Of a DNA stretch of 64,000 nt, positions 7,820 to 16,137 are shown piece by piece. Under the pieces are notes generated by a model. It did not search any database and was not told the origin of the DNA. It was given only the letters and a program-made list of their open reading frames with translations. How positions within the stretch are numbered: position 1 is the stretch's first letter; each line of letters starts with the position of its first letter. The stretch is from NCBI RefSeq assembly GCF_036248275.1, contig NZ_CP109181.1:5766001-5830000 (forward strand), written 5' to 3'. The position numbers and the translations under genes were made by a program. The DNA is from Streptomyces sp. NBC_01716 (lineage in GTDB: Bacteria; Actinomycetota; Actinomycetes; Streptomycetales; Streptomycetaceae).

Positions 7820-7846
7820 ATGCCCTTGTTGTGTCAGCCGTGTTAA
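7820..7846 (+). CDS. Possible 8-codon mini-ORF MPLLCQPC with strong Shine-Dalgarno
   Basis: GGAGGAAAGGCG directly precedes an ATG that opens an eight-residue frame with two cysteines, ending in TAA. The ribosome-binding site is better than that of most genes here. It could be a regulatory upstream ORF for something between here and the peptidase at 8187, or chance. The same frame continues upstream without a stop, but the upstream translation looks non-coding. Confidence 0.25.
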   Translation: MPLLCQPC

Positions 7847-7939
7847 GTGTCGGTGGAGGCGGGCGGGCCCACTCCCGCAGGGGCTCGGAATTGTGCTTCG
7901 AAGGGCCCACGAGCGCTTCCGTTTCCGATCCCGAACGTT

Positions 7940-8060
7940 TCTCCACTCCCTCTCCTTGCTCTCTCCGTGCTGTCTTCGCGCCTCCTTCGTGCTCCCTCCG
8001 TTCCCTCCGCGCCTCCTCCGTGTCTTCCTCGCGACTCGTTCACGTCTTCTCCGTGTCCGC
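7940..8060 (+). repeat. Low-complexity pyrimidine-rich tract
   Basis: About 120 bases on the + strand consist almost only of C and T runs broken by single G or A, with degenerate copies of CTCCTCCGTGT and CCTCCTTCGTGC. It looks like an imperfect expanded microsatellite. It lies just before the peptidase gene and encodes nothing recognisable. Confidence 0.5.
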
Positions 8061-8186
8061 GTGGCCGGGGCGCGAACGCGGCGTGCGGGAGGCGCCATCC
8101 GGGTGCGAGCGGCTCGTGGGGGCTGGCGGGGCGGGTGCCTCCCCGGCTAGGTTCGCGGGCGTCTGTCATGAACACAGGGAGTGTGA

Positions 8187-9614
8187 ATGCGCAAGGCGCT
8201 GAGATGGCTGCTGTCGCTCGTGCTGCTCGTCGGCACGCTGGGCACGGCCGGCGCGGCAACGGCCGCGGACGGGAACGCGGGATCCGCGGCCCCCGACATC
8301 AAGGACCAGATCCTCGCCATCCCGGGGATGAGCCTGATCGAGGAGAAGCCGTACCCCGGTTACCGATACTTCGTCCTCAACTACACCCAGCCGGTCGACC
8401 ACCAACGGCCGTCGAAGGGCACCTTCAAGCAGCGCCTCACGCTGCTGCACAAGGACACCAGCCGTCCCACCGTGTTCTTCACGAGCGGGTACGGCGTGTC
8501 CACCAATCCGAGCCGCAGTGAGCCGACACGCATCATCGACGGCAACCAGGTCTCGCTCGAATACCGCTTCTTCACGCCGTCCCGGCCCGAACCGGCCGAC
8601 TGGTCGAAGCTCGACTACGAGCAGGCCGCGGCCGACCAGCACCGGATCTTCGGCGCGCTGAAGAACATCTACCCGCAGAAGTGGCTCGCCACCGGTGGCT
8701 CGAAGGGCGGCATGACCGCCACGTACTACGAGCGCTTCCACCCCCGGGACATGGACGGCGTCGTCGCCTACGTCGCGCCCAACGACGTGGTGAACAAGGA
8801 AGACTCCGCCTACGACCGCTTCTTCGAGCAGGTCGGCACCGAGGAGTGCCGCGACAAGCTCAACGCCGTGCAGCGCGAGGCGCTGGTCAGGCGCGAGCCG
8901 CTGCAGAAGAGGTACGCGGAGTGGGCCGAGGCGGAAGGCGCGACGTTCACCACCGTCGGCACGCTCGACAAGGCGTACGAGGCTGTGGTGCTCGACTTCG
9001 TCTGGGCCTTCTGGCAGTACAGCCTGGAAGCCGACTGCGCGGACATCCCGCCGGCCACCGCGTCGGACGAGGAGATCTACAACATCATCGACGCGATCTC
9101 CGGCTTCTCCTTCTACACCGACCAGGGCCTCACCCCGTACACGCCGTACTACTACCAGGCGGGCACGGAACTCGGCGCGCCCACCGTCAAGCTGCCCCAC
9201 CTGGGCAACCTGAGCCGCTACGGCTACCAGCCGCCGCGGAACTTCGTCCCGCGCGACATCCCCATGAAGTTCCGCCCCTGGGAGATGCCGTCCGTCGACA
9301 ACTGGGTCCGCCACCACGCGAACCGCATGATGTTCGTCTACGGCGAGAACGACCCGTGGGGCGCCGAACGCTTCCGCCTCGGCCACGGCGCGCGTGACAG
9401 CCACGTGTTCACCGCACCGGGCGCCAACCACGGCGCCAACGTCGCCGGTCTTGTGGCCGACGAACAGGCGAAGGCCACGGCCCGCATCCTCGACTGGGCC
9501 GACGTCGCACCGGCCGCCGTACAGCAGGACGCCGCCAAGGCGAAGCCGCTGGCCGCGTACGACTCGAAGCTCGACAAGAAGGACCTGGAGCGGATGCCGA
9601 CGCTCCGTCAGTAG
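8187..9614 (+). CDS. Secreted tripeptidyl aminopeptidase, peptidase family S37
   Basis: Serine peptidase of the PS-10/S37 family, 475 aa, releasing tripeptides from N-termini outside the cell. A Sec signal peptide is visible (RKALRW, then a leucine-rich core to about residue 20, cleavage near ATA-AD). The nucleophile elbow is GGSKGGM with Ser at ~172. The Asp is probably in GENDPWGAERF and the His in APGANHGANV. The ATG at 8187 has an AGGGAG site 7 bases upstream. It is monocistronic, with a strong hairpin after it. It is about 1.2 kb from the RiPP regulator, so a role in leader trimming cannot be ruled out, but such peptidases are common in Streptomyces. Confidence 0.9.
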   Translation: MRKALRWLLSLVLLVGTLGTAGAATAADGNAGSAAPDIKDQILAIPGMSLIEEKPYPGYRYFVLNYTQPVDHQRPSKGTFKQRLTLLHKDTSRPTVFFTSGYGVSTNPSRSEPTRIIDGNQVSLEYRFFTPSRPEPADWSKLDYEQAAADQHRIFGALKNIYPQKWLATGGSKGGMTATYYERFHPRDMDGVVAYVAPNDVVNKEDSAYDRFFEQVGTEECRDKLNAVQREALVRREPLQKRYAEWAEAEGATFTTVGTLDKAYEAVVLDFVWAFWQYSLEADCADIPPATASDEEIYNIIDAISGFSFYTDQGLTPYTPYYYQAGTELGAPTVKLPHLGNLSRYGYQPPRNFVPRDIPMKFRPWEMPSVDNWVRHHANRMMFVYGENDPWGAERFRLGHGARDSHVFTAPGANHGANVAGLVADEQAKATARILDWADVAPAAVQQDAAKAKPLAAYDSKLDKKDLERMPTLRQ

Positions 9615-9628
9615 TCCGCAGGCACGGA

Positions 9629-9669
9629 ACCGCCACCGGCGCAGACAAGGGGGGCGCACCGGTGGCGGT
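9629..9669 (+). terminator. Hairpin terminator after the S37 peptidase gene
   Basis: ACCGCCACCGG (9629-9639) pairs perfectly with CCGGTGGCGGT (9659-9669), and a further GCGC stem extends it across one bulged base. It begins 15 bases after the stop codon. There is no U-tract, as usual in high-GC actinobacteria. Confidence 0.7.
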
Positions 9670-9917
9670 GTGCTGCCCGGCCGCAGGCGGCCTGGAGAGG
9701 GGAGTCAGCGATCGTAGCCAGTGAGTACGAGGGCCGACACCGCGCTGCGGAATGCCGACGGGAGCACATGAAAGAGGACGCTCGGGCGGCCCCGAAGGTT
9801 CCCAGGAAGCGAAGATTCCGCTGATTTCGCTCAAAAGATGCGCTAAGTGTATTGACCTCTAGGGAATCCCACCCCCCTCAACCGCGTTCGGCGGGCGGCC
9901 GGTTAACCTCCTCGCCC

Positions 9918-10592
9918 ATGACCGCACCCGAGCCCTCCTTCATCCGCGACACCCGAGCCGGCTACGACGCCATCGCCACCGACTACGCCGAACTCAGCAA
10001 GTCCCATCCGGAGGCCGACCCCCTGGGGCGCGCGATCCTCGGCACCTTCGCCGAGTACGTACGGGCCGACGGCGCCGGTCCCGTCGTCGAGGTGGGCAGC
10101 GGACCCGGCCAGATGAGCGCCCATATGCGCACGCTCGGCCTGGACATCTCCGGTATCGACCTGTCGCCGGTGATGGTTGCGATGGCCCGCCGGACCTACC
10201 CCGAGCTGCGGTTCGATGAAGGGTCGATGACCGACCTGGACCTGCCGGACGGCTCTCTCGCCGGCCTCGTCGCCTGGTACTCGATCATCCACATCGTCCC
10301 GGAGCAACTGCCCCACGTCTTCGCGCAGTTCCACCGGGTCCTGGCCCCCGGCGGCCGGCTGCTCCTCGCCTTCCAGGTGGGCGACGAGCCCCGGCACTAC
10401 GACGAGGCGTTCGGCCACCGCGTCTGCCTTGACTTCCGCAGGCTGTCCCCCGGCCGGATCACCGAACTGCTGGACCAGGCAGGCTTCCGGGCGACCGCCC
10501 AACTCCTGCGCGAGCCCTACGACGAGGAGCCGACCCCCCACGCCTACCTCCTGGCCCGCAAGCCCCCGCATCCCCGGCCCGAGCAGCCCTGA
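9918..10592 (+). CDS. Class I SAM-dependent methyltransferase
   Basis: A 224-aa methyltransferase of the Methyltransf_11/25 type. Motif I VVEVGSGPGQMS, the acidic residue after it (SGIDLSPVMV), motif II around GLVAWYSIIHI and motif III VLAPGGRLLL are all clear. The ATG at 9918 was preferred to a further upstream start because the family begins close to it. No Shine-Dalgarno is evident, and TAACCT ends seven bases upstream, so this may be leaderless. It converges on the isomerase gene at 10621. Substrate unknown. Confidence 0.85.
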   Translation: MTAPEPSFIRDTRAGYDAIATDYAELSKSHPEADPLGRAILGTFAEYVRADGAGPVVEVGSGPGQMSAHMRTLGLDISGIDLSPVMVAMARRTYPELRFDEGSMTDLDLPDGSLAGLVAWYSIIHIVPEQLPHVFAQFHRVLAPGGRLLLAFQVGDEPRHYDEAFGHRVCLDFRRLSPGRITELLDQAGFRATAQLLREPYDEEPTPHAYLLARKPPHPRPEQP

Positions 10593-10620
10593 CCGCTGAT
10601 CCCGGACCTCCCGGCCTCCG

Positions 10621-11421
10621 TCAGCGCCCCCGCGCCAGCAGCGCCTCCAGATGCTCGCGCCCGGCGACGAGCAGGCCGGGGAGGTCCGCCGCGTCCGCGT
10701 ACCAGCGCTTCTCGTACTCCCAGCAGAGCCACCCGTCGTCCCCGTCCCCGGCGTACAGGCCGACGCACTCACCCAGCGGAAGCACTCCCGCGCCCAGCGC
10801 CAACGGCGTGGTGTCCTCCGCCGACGCGATGTCCTTCACCTGTACGTAGCCGAGGTGCGGCGACAACGACGCATGGCTGGTGACGGGGCGTTCACCACCG
10901 AGCCAGGTGTGCATCACGTCCCAGAGCGCACCCACCTGCTGGTGTCCGACAAGACCGAGCACCCGCATCGCGTCCGCGCCCGTGCGATGGGAGTCGTGGG
11001 TCTCCAGCAGGATCCGCACCCCCGACTCCGCGGCGAGGGGCGCCGCTGCGGCCAGCCGACGGGCGGCCGTGGCGTCGGCGGTATCGGGGTCCTGGTCGCC
11101 GCCGCCCGGGAAGACACGTATGTACGAGGCGCCCAGGTCGCGCGCCAGCCAGATGAGTTCGTCCAGCTCCCGGCTCAACTCCTCCTCGTCGCCCCCTTCC
11201 GCCGCCACCCGCGCATAGCCCGCCACCGTCAGGATCTCGACCCCGTGACGCTTGAACTCATCGACCACGGCGGCCCGTTCGCGCGCGCCGATGCCCGGAT
11301 GCACGGGCTCCTCCGGATGGGCGCGCAGCTCCACACCCTGGTACCCGGTCCGATCGGCCAGGGCGACGACGTCGGGGATCGGAAGACCGGGGACGCCGAG
11401 GGTCGAGAAGGCGAATTTCAT
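10621..11421 (-). CDS. Sugar phosphate isomerase/epimerase family TIM-barrel protein
   Basis: Xylose-isomerase-like TIM barrel (AP_endonuc_2 fold), 266 aa. The start FAFSTLGVPGLPI, the metal-ligand segments LLETHDSH and LWDVMHTW, and a C-terminal WEYEKRW are characteristic. The ATG at 11421 follows AAAGGAAAG at good distance. It is transcribed in the same direction as the MarR-GNAT gene, 13 bases after that gene's stop, and probably forms a small operon with it. Substrate unknown. Similar proteins sit in inositol and keto-sugar pathways, and other barrels of this type occur at 16134 and 25828. Confidence 0.85.
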   Translation of the reverse strand: MKFAFSTLGVPGLPIPDVVALADRTGYQGVELRAHPEEPVHPGIGARERAAVVDEFKRHGVEILTVAGYARVAAEGGDEEELSRELDELIWLARDLGASYIRVFPGGGDQDPDTADATAARRLAAAAPLAAESGVRILLETHDSHRTGADAMRVLGLVGHQQVGALWDVMHTWLGGERPVTSHASLSPHLGYVQVKDIASAEDTTPLALGAGVLPLGECVGLYAGDGDDGWLCWEYEKRWYADAADLPGLLVAGREHLEALLARGR

Positions 11422-11434
11422 TCCGTCTTTCCTT

Positions 11435-12403
11435 TCACGACAGAGGGCCTGCTGCCGACTCGTCGACAAGCGGGAGCCGCCAGTCCTGGCCGACCAGATC
11501 CGCTCCGTAAGAACGGTGCGGTTCTTCGGCGACGAGGGTGAATCCCGCCCGCACGTACAGCTTCCGGGCGGCGGTCAGGTTGTCGTTGGTCCACAGCACC
11601 ACCTCCCGATACCCCGCCTCGCGCGCGAAATCCACGACCGCGCCGATCAGCCTCTCGCCCAGCCCGTGCCCCCGCGCCTCCGGCTCGACGAGCAGGAGCC
11701 GCAGCCGCGCGGTGCCCGGGGACTCGTCCCGTACACACATCACCGAGCCCACGGGACGCCCGTCGAGCTCAGCTATCCACACACGCTCCAGCCGCTCGTC
11801 CTGATCCGCCGCGAAGTCGGCGACGATCCTGGCGACCAGCACCTCGAAAGCGCTGTCCCACCCGTACTCCGCCGCGTACACCGCGCCGTGCCGCTGCACG
11901 ATCCAGCCCAGATCGCCGGGGGCCGGCTCGCGAAGCACCGGCCCGTCACGCCGGCCGGCCTTCCGGTCGTCGTCGGTGTCCTCGTGGACGCTCAGCAGCT
12001 CCCTGGCCGTCCGCAGCGCCTCCACGAGACGCGGGCGCTGGTCCGGCTCGACCCGGTCCAGCAGGGTGCCGACCGATTCGCGCGAACGTTCATCGAGCAG
12101 CGCGGCGGTCCCGCGCCCCTGCGGTGTCAACGTGACCCGTTGCCGCCGCGCGTCCTGCTCGGACGGGGTGCGCTCGACCAGTCCGTCCCGCTCGAATTTG
12201 GTGAGCATTCTGCTCAAATAGCCCGCGTCCAGCGACAGTTCGGCACGGAGCTCGGCCGCGTCCGTACGTGGCGTGTGCGCGAGCTCGTACAGCAGCCGCG
12301 ACTCGGTCAGCGTGTACGGCGTGTAGAGGTGCTTGCTGTAATTCAGCGCGCCGATGAGGTTCGTGTAGAAGCGGTTGAACGCGCGAATCTCCTGAATGCT
12401 CAT
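11435..12403 (-). CDS. MarR-family regulator fused to a GNAT acetyltransferase
   Basis: A 322-aa two-domain protein. Residues ~1-140 form a MarR winged helix (LTESRLLYELAH, ELSLDAGYLSRMLTKFERDGLVER with the wing EQDARRQRVTLT). Residues ~160-310 form a GNAT domain with the acetyl-CoA loop VEPEARGHGLGERLIG and the C-terminal NDNLTAARKLYVRAGF. The fusion is a recognised architecture, coupling sensing or chromatin action to acetylation, but its substrate is rarely known. The ATG at 12403 has GGGGGACC upstream. A perfect TTGACT-G-AGTCAA palindrome lies 35 bases upstream and is probably its own operator. Confidence 0.88.
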   Translation of the reverse strand: MSIQEIRAFNRFYTNLIGALNYSKHLYTPYTLTESRLLYELAHTPRTDAAELRAELSLDAGYLSRMLTKFERDGLVERTPSEQDARRQRVTLTPQGRGTAALLDERSRESVGTLLDRVEPDQRPRLVEALRTARELLSVHEDTDDDRKAGRRDGPVLREPAPGDLGWIVQRHGAVYAAEYGWDSAFEVLVARIVADFAADQDERLERVWIAELDGRPVGSVMCVRDESPGTARLRLLLVEPEARGHGLGERLIGAVVDFAREAGYREVVLWTNDNLTAARKLYVRAGFTLVAEEPHRSYGADLVGQDWRLPLVDESAAGPLS

Positions 12404-12437
12404 GGAGGTCCCCCGACCCTTCGCTCGGATATTTTTC

Positions 12438-12450
12438 TTGACTGAGTCAA
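12438..12450. promoter_or_regulatory. Palindromic MarR-type operator
   Basis: TTGACTGAGTCAA is a perfect 13-bp palindrome in the promoter region of the MarR-GNAT gene, overlapping a TTGACT -35-like hexamer on the minus strand. Autoregulation by the encoded MarR domain is the simplest reading. Confidence 0.55.
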
Positions 12451-12573
12451 CGGTACGTCGGGGTTGCCAAGATCGGCAAGACACTCGATCGGGTGAACCC
12501 GCCCCGTGCTCGTCCCGCCCCGTCCCGCCCGTGCCCGGCCCCGCCCCGGTTTTCCTCAGCCCCGTACCCGTCC

Positions 12574-13635
12574 TCAGCCCCGCGGCGGCGCCGTCGAAGC
12601 CCGCGCCATCAATTCCGCGGCGATCGTCGCGATCCCACCCGGCGGCGGAGCCTCCGTCCCCATCGCGAGCCGGCCGGCCCGTGCCCCCGCCTCGTGCAGG
12701 GGCAGCCGCACCGTCGTCAGCGCCGGTACCGCGTCGACCGAGAACGGCAGATCGTCGAAGCCCGCCACCGAGATGTCCTGCGGAATGCGCAGCCCCTGGT
12801 CGCGCACCGCCGCACACGCGCCGAGAGCCACCGTGTCGTTCGCCGCGACCACCGCAGTCAGGTCCGGCGCGCGCCGCAGCAGCTCAAGCGTCGCCTCGTA
12901 GCCCGAGCGCCGGTCGTAGGGGCCGTGCACCGTCAGCTCATCCTGCTCGTCCGTCACTCCCGCGGTGGTCAGCGCCGACCGGTGGCCCTCCAGCCGGTGC
13001 CTGGTGGTGGTGCGTTCCGCCGGCCCCGCGACGTATCCGATCCTGCGGTGTCCCAGCGCCAGCAGGTGCTCGGTGAGCCGCCGCCCGCCGCCCCGGTTGT
13101 CGAACGCCAGCGACGCGAGGACCGCGCTGCTGCCCGGCAGCGGAGGGCGCCCGCACAGCACCACATGCGTTCCCGCGTCGGCGAGCTTGGTCAGCTTGGC
13201 CGACATCGCCGCGATATGCCCCGGATCTTCGAGGGCGCCACCCGTGAGGATCACGGCGGCGGCCCGCTGGCGCTGGAGAAGGGTGAGATAGGTCAGCTCC
13301 CGCTCCGGAGAGCCGCCCGTGTTGCAGACGACCGCGAGCTTCTCGCCGCCCGCCCGGCCGCTTCCCTCCTGACCGCCGATCTCGGTCTGCGCGGCCCCGG
13401 CCATGATCCCGAAGAACGGGTCGGCGATGTCGTTGACCAGGATTCCGACCAGGTCGGACGTGGCTGCGGCGAGCGAGCTGGCCGGCCCGTTGAGCACATA
13501 GTCAAGCTCGTCAACCGCCCGCAGCACGCGCTCCCTGGTGGACGCGGCCACCGGGTAGTTGCCGTTCAGTACGCGGGAGACCGTGGCGGGCGACACCCGG
13601 GCGCGGGCAGCCACATCGGCCAGGGTGACGGTCAT
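12574..13635 (-). CDS. LacI-family transcriptional regulator
   Basis: A 353-aa LacI/PurR regulator. The N-terminal HTH is canonical (TLADVAARARVSPATVSRVL), followed by the hinge helix (NGPASSLAA) and a periplasmic-binding-protein-like effector domain with VAANDTVALGACAAV and DISVAGFDDLPFS. The ATG at 13635 has a GGAGGAA site. It is divergent from the Gfo/Idh operon that begins at 13760. A palindrome between them (13725-13736) has the LacI operator form, so it probably represses that operon and itself. The effector is likely a sugar or a sugar-derived intermediate of the pathway. Confidence 0.92.
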   Translation of the reverse strand: MTVTLADVAARARVSPATVSRVLNGNYPVAASTRERVLRAVDELDYVLNGPASSLAAATSDLVGILVNDIADPFFGIMAGAAQTEIGGQEGSGRAGGEKLAVVCNTGGSPERELTYLTLLQRQRAAAVILTGGALEDPGHIAAMSAKLTKLADAGTHVVLCGRPPLPGSSAVLASLAFDNRGGGRRLTEHLLALGHRRIGYVAGPAERTTTRHRLEGHRSALTTAGVTDEQDELTVHGPYDRRSGYEATLELLRRAPDLTAVVAANDTVALGACAAVRDQGLRIPQDISVAGFDDLPFSVDAVPALTTVRLPLHEAGARAGRLAMGTEAPPPGGIATIAAELMARASTAPPRG

Positions 13636-13697
13636 CGGCTGTTCCTCCGGAAGGTGGGTGACGCGGCGGATCGGCGCCGGACTCTTGTCCGGTCGCT

Positions 13698-13736
13698 TTC
13701 GGCAGGCTAGCTTCATACCTTATAGAAAGCGCTTGC
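13698..13736 (+). promoter_or_regulatory. Promoter and LacI-type operator of the Gfo/Idh operon
   Basis: TTCGGC (13698-13703) and TATAGA (13721-13726) are 17 bases apart. The palindromic GAAAGCGCTTGC (13725-13736), with core AAGCGCTT, overlaps the -10 end. GC-centred palindromes of this form are typical LacI-family operators. Confidence 0.6.
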
Positions 13737-13759
13737 TACCGCCGTATGGAGGGAACTTC

Positions 13760-14911
13760 GTGACACGCAGGACAGTGCGGATCGCCATGAACGGCGTCAC
13801 GGGGCGGATGGGGTACCGGCAGCACCTGGTGCGTTCCATCCTCGCGATCCGCGAAGAGGGCGGACTGGACCTCGGCGACGGTGACGTGCTCTGGCCCGAG
13901 CCCGTCCTCGTCGGCCGCCGTGAACACGCACTCAGAGAGGTCGCCGAACGGCACGGCCTCACCGAGTGGTCCACGGACCTCGACACCGTCCTCGCCGACG
14001 ACAGCGTCGACATCTACTTCGACTCGCAGGTCACCTCCGCGCGGGTCGAGGCCATCAAGAAAGCCGTAGCCGCCGGGAAGCACATCTATACCGAGAAGCC
14101 CACCGCCACCGACCTCGAAGGCGCCCTCGATCTGGCCCGCCTCGCCCAGAGCGCCGACATCAAGCACGGCGTCGTCCAGGACAAGATCTTCCTTCCTGGC
14201 CTGCTGAAGCTGAAGCGCCTCATCGACGGCGGCTTCTTCGGCCAGATCCTCTCCGTACGAGGCGAGTTCGGTTACTGGGTCTTCGAAGGCGACTGGCAGG
14301 AGCCGCAGCGGCCGTCCTGGAACTACCGGACCGAGGACGGCGGCGGCATCACCGTCGACATGTTCCCGCACTGGGAGTACGTCCTGCACGAGCTGTTCGG
14401 CCGGATCAACTCCGTGTCGGCGCACGTCACCACGCACATCCCGCGCCGCTGGGACGAGCAGGGCAAGCCCTACGCCGCCACCGCCGACGACTCCGCCTAC
14501 GGGATCTTCGAGCTGGAGGGCGGCATCGTCGCGCAGATCAACTCCTCCTGGGCGGTGCGCGTCAACCGGGACGAGCTCGTCGAGTTCCAGGTCGACGGCA
14601 CCCACGGCTCGGCGGTCGCCGGACTGCGCCGCTGCCGCGTCCAGCACCGGAGCGCCACCCCCAAGCCCGTCTGGAACCCGGACCTGGCCGCCACCGAGTC
14701 CTTCCGTGACCAGTGGCAGGAGATCCCGGACAACACCGAGTTCGACAACGGCTTCAAGGCGCAGTGGGAGCTCTTCCTGCGCCACATCACACTCGGCGAG
14801 CCGTACCGCTGGGACCTGCTCGCCGGCGCGCGCGGTGTACAACTCGCCGAACTCGGGCTCAAGTCCTCGGAGCAGGGACGCCGCTTCGACGTGCCGGAGC
14901 TCTCGCTGTGA
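13760..14911 (+). CDS. Gfo/Idh/MocA-family oxidoreductase
   Basis: NAD(P)-dependent sugar/polyol dehydrogenase family, 383 aa. The N-terminal Rossmann part begins VRIAMNGVTGRMG, and the family signature HIYTEKPTATD holds the catalytic Lys of the EKP motif. The GFO/IDH C-terminal domain includes GGGITVDMFPHW. The GTG at 13760 has a GGAGGGAA site. Its stop overlaps the GTG of the DUF993 gene (GTGA), showing a coupled operon. Expected role: oxidation of a cyclitol or sugar carbon in the pathway controlled by the adjacent LacI protein. Confidence 0.9.
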   Translation: MTRRTVRIAMNGVTGRMGYRQHLVRSILAIREEGGLDLGDGDVLWPEPVLVGRREHALREVAERHGLTEWSTDLDTVLADDSVDIYFDSQVTSARVEAIKKAVAAGKHIYTEKPTATDLEGALDLARLAQSADIKHGVVQDKIFLPGLLKLKRLIDGGFFGQILSVRGEFGYWVFEGDWQEPQRPSWNYRTEDGGGITVDMFPHWEYVLHELFGRINSVSAHVTTHIPRRWDEQGKPYAATADDSAYGIFELEGGIVAQINSSWAVRVNRDELVEFQVDGTHGSAVAGLRRCRVQHRSATPKPVWNPDLAATESFRDQWQEIPDNTEFDNGFKAQWELFLRHITLGEPYRWDLLAGARGVQLAELGLKSSEQGRRFDVPELSL

Positions 14912-16137
14912 CCACCCGGACCCCACCCTCCACGCAGCCCGCCCCGGCCTCCGTAAGGAAGCCGGGGCAGGGACTCCGGCTCCCGGACGCGGACGGCCGG
15001 CTGCGCACGTACCAGCCGCGCCGTGAACCGGCCGCCTTCACCACCAAGGGCGCCGCCGCGGCCCCTCTCGTCTCCCGTACGGTCTTCTCCGCCGCGCACG
15101 TCGTCGCCGACCCGTACGCCGACAGCAGCCCGGGAGCGCCGGTCGTCGTCGACTGGGACACCACGCTCGCCTTCCGCCGTCATCTGTGGTCGCACGGGCT
15201 CGGGGTCGCGGAGGCGATGGACACCGCGCAGCGCGGCATGGGTCTGGACTGGGCGGGAGCGGCCGAGCTGATCCGCCGTTCGGCGGCGGAGGCGCGGTCG
15301 ACCGGCGGCCGGATCGCGTGCGGGGTGGGCACCGACCAACTGGCGCCGGGAGCACATTCTTTGGAGGAGGTGCGGGCGGCGTACGAGGAACAGCTCGCGC
15401 TCGTCGAGGAGACCGGGTCCCAGGCCATCCTCATGGCCTCACGTGCGCTCGCCGCCGCGGCACGGGGTCCCGAGGACTATCTGGCCGTCTACGCCCATCT
15501 GCTGCGGCAGGCGGACGAACCCGTCGTGCTGCACTGGCTGGGCCCGATGTTCGATCCGGCGCTGGAGGGCTACTGGGGCAGCGCGGATCTCGACGCGGCC
15601 ACCGAGACGTTCCTCCAGGTGATCTCCGAACACCCGGACAAGGTCGACGGGATCAAGGTCTCGCTGCTGGACGCGCGCCGTGAGGTCGAGCTGCGCCGGC
15701 GGCTCCCGCAAGGCGTGCGGTGCTACACGGGCGACGACTTCAACTACCCCGAGCTGATCGCGGGCGACGAACGCGGCTTCAGCCACGCGCTGCTGGGCAT
15801 CTTCGACCCGCTCGGGCCGGTCGCCGCCGAAGCCGTACGCGTCCTGGACACGGGTTACACGAAGGGCTTCCGGGAACTGCTCGACCCGACGGTCGAGTTG
15901 TCCCGTCATCTCTTCCAGGCGCCCACGCGCTTCTACAAGACGGGTGTCGTGTTTCTCGCCTGGCTGGCCGGGCACCAGGACCACTTCGCCATGGTCGGGG
16001 GCCTCCAGTCGGCCCGTTCGCTGCCACATCTCGCGCGGGCCTACGAACTGGCGGACGGGCTGGGCCTGTTCCCGGACCCGACGGTGGCCGAAGCCCGGAT
16101 GAAGTCCCTGCTCGGTGTGTACGGAGTGGACCAGTGA
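14908..16137 (+). CDS. DUF993 family protein, dihydrodipicolinate-synthase-like aldolase fold
   Basis: A 409-aa DUF993 protein. This family is related to the DapA/NanA Schiff-base aldolases and is found beside Gfo/Idh and TIM-barrel isomerases in actinobacteria. Recognisable segments are VVVDWDTTLAFR, ACGVGTDQL, VVLHWLGPMFDP and IKVSLLDAR, where the Lys could be the Schiff-base residue. The GTG start overlaps the oxidoreductase stop, and its stop overlaps the next GTG, so three genes are tightly coupled. It is likely a lyase acting on a keto-sugar acid. The reaction is unproven. Confidence 0.85.
   Translation: MTTRTPPSTQPAPASVRKPGQGLRLPDADGRLRTYQPRREPAAFTTKGAAAAPLVSRTVFSAAHVVADPYADSSPGAPVVVDWDTTLAFRRHLWSHGLGVAEAMDTAQRGMGLDWAGAAELIRRSAAEARSTGGRIACGVGTDQLAPGAHSLEEVRAAYEEQLALVEETGSQAILMASRALAAAARGPEDYLAVYAHLLRQADEPVVLHWLGPMFDPALEGYWGSADLDAATETFLQVISEHPDKVDGIKVSLLDARREVELRRRLPQGVRCYTGDDFNYPELIAGDERGFSHALLGIFDPLGPVAAEAVRVLDTGYTKGFRELLDPTVELSRHLFQAPTRFYKTGVVFLAWLAGHQDHFAMVGGLQSARSLPHLARAYELADGLGLFPDPTVAEARMKSLLGVYGVDQ

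Noticed and set aside
7508..7846. 113-codon frame on the + strand ending CQPC as a possible RiPP precursor
   Set aside because: The translation is Arg/Pro/Gly-rich throughout with no leader or core character, and the only good ribosome-binding site is before the last eight codons.
8187..9614. S37 peptidase as the RiPP leader protease
   Set aside because: It is secreted, monocistronic, on the opposite strand and 1.2 kb away; such peptidases are common in Streptomyces. Kept as a remote possibility only.
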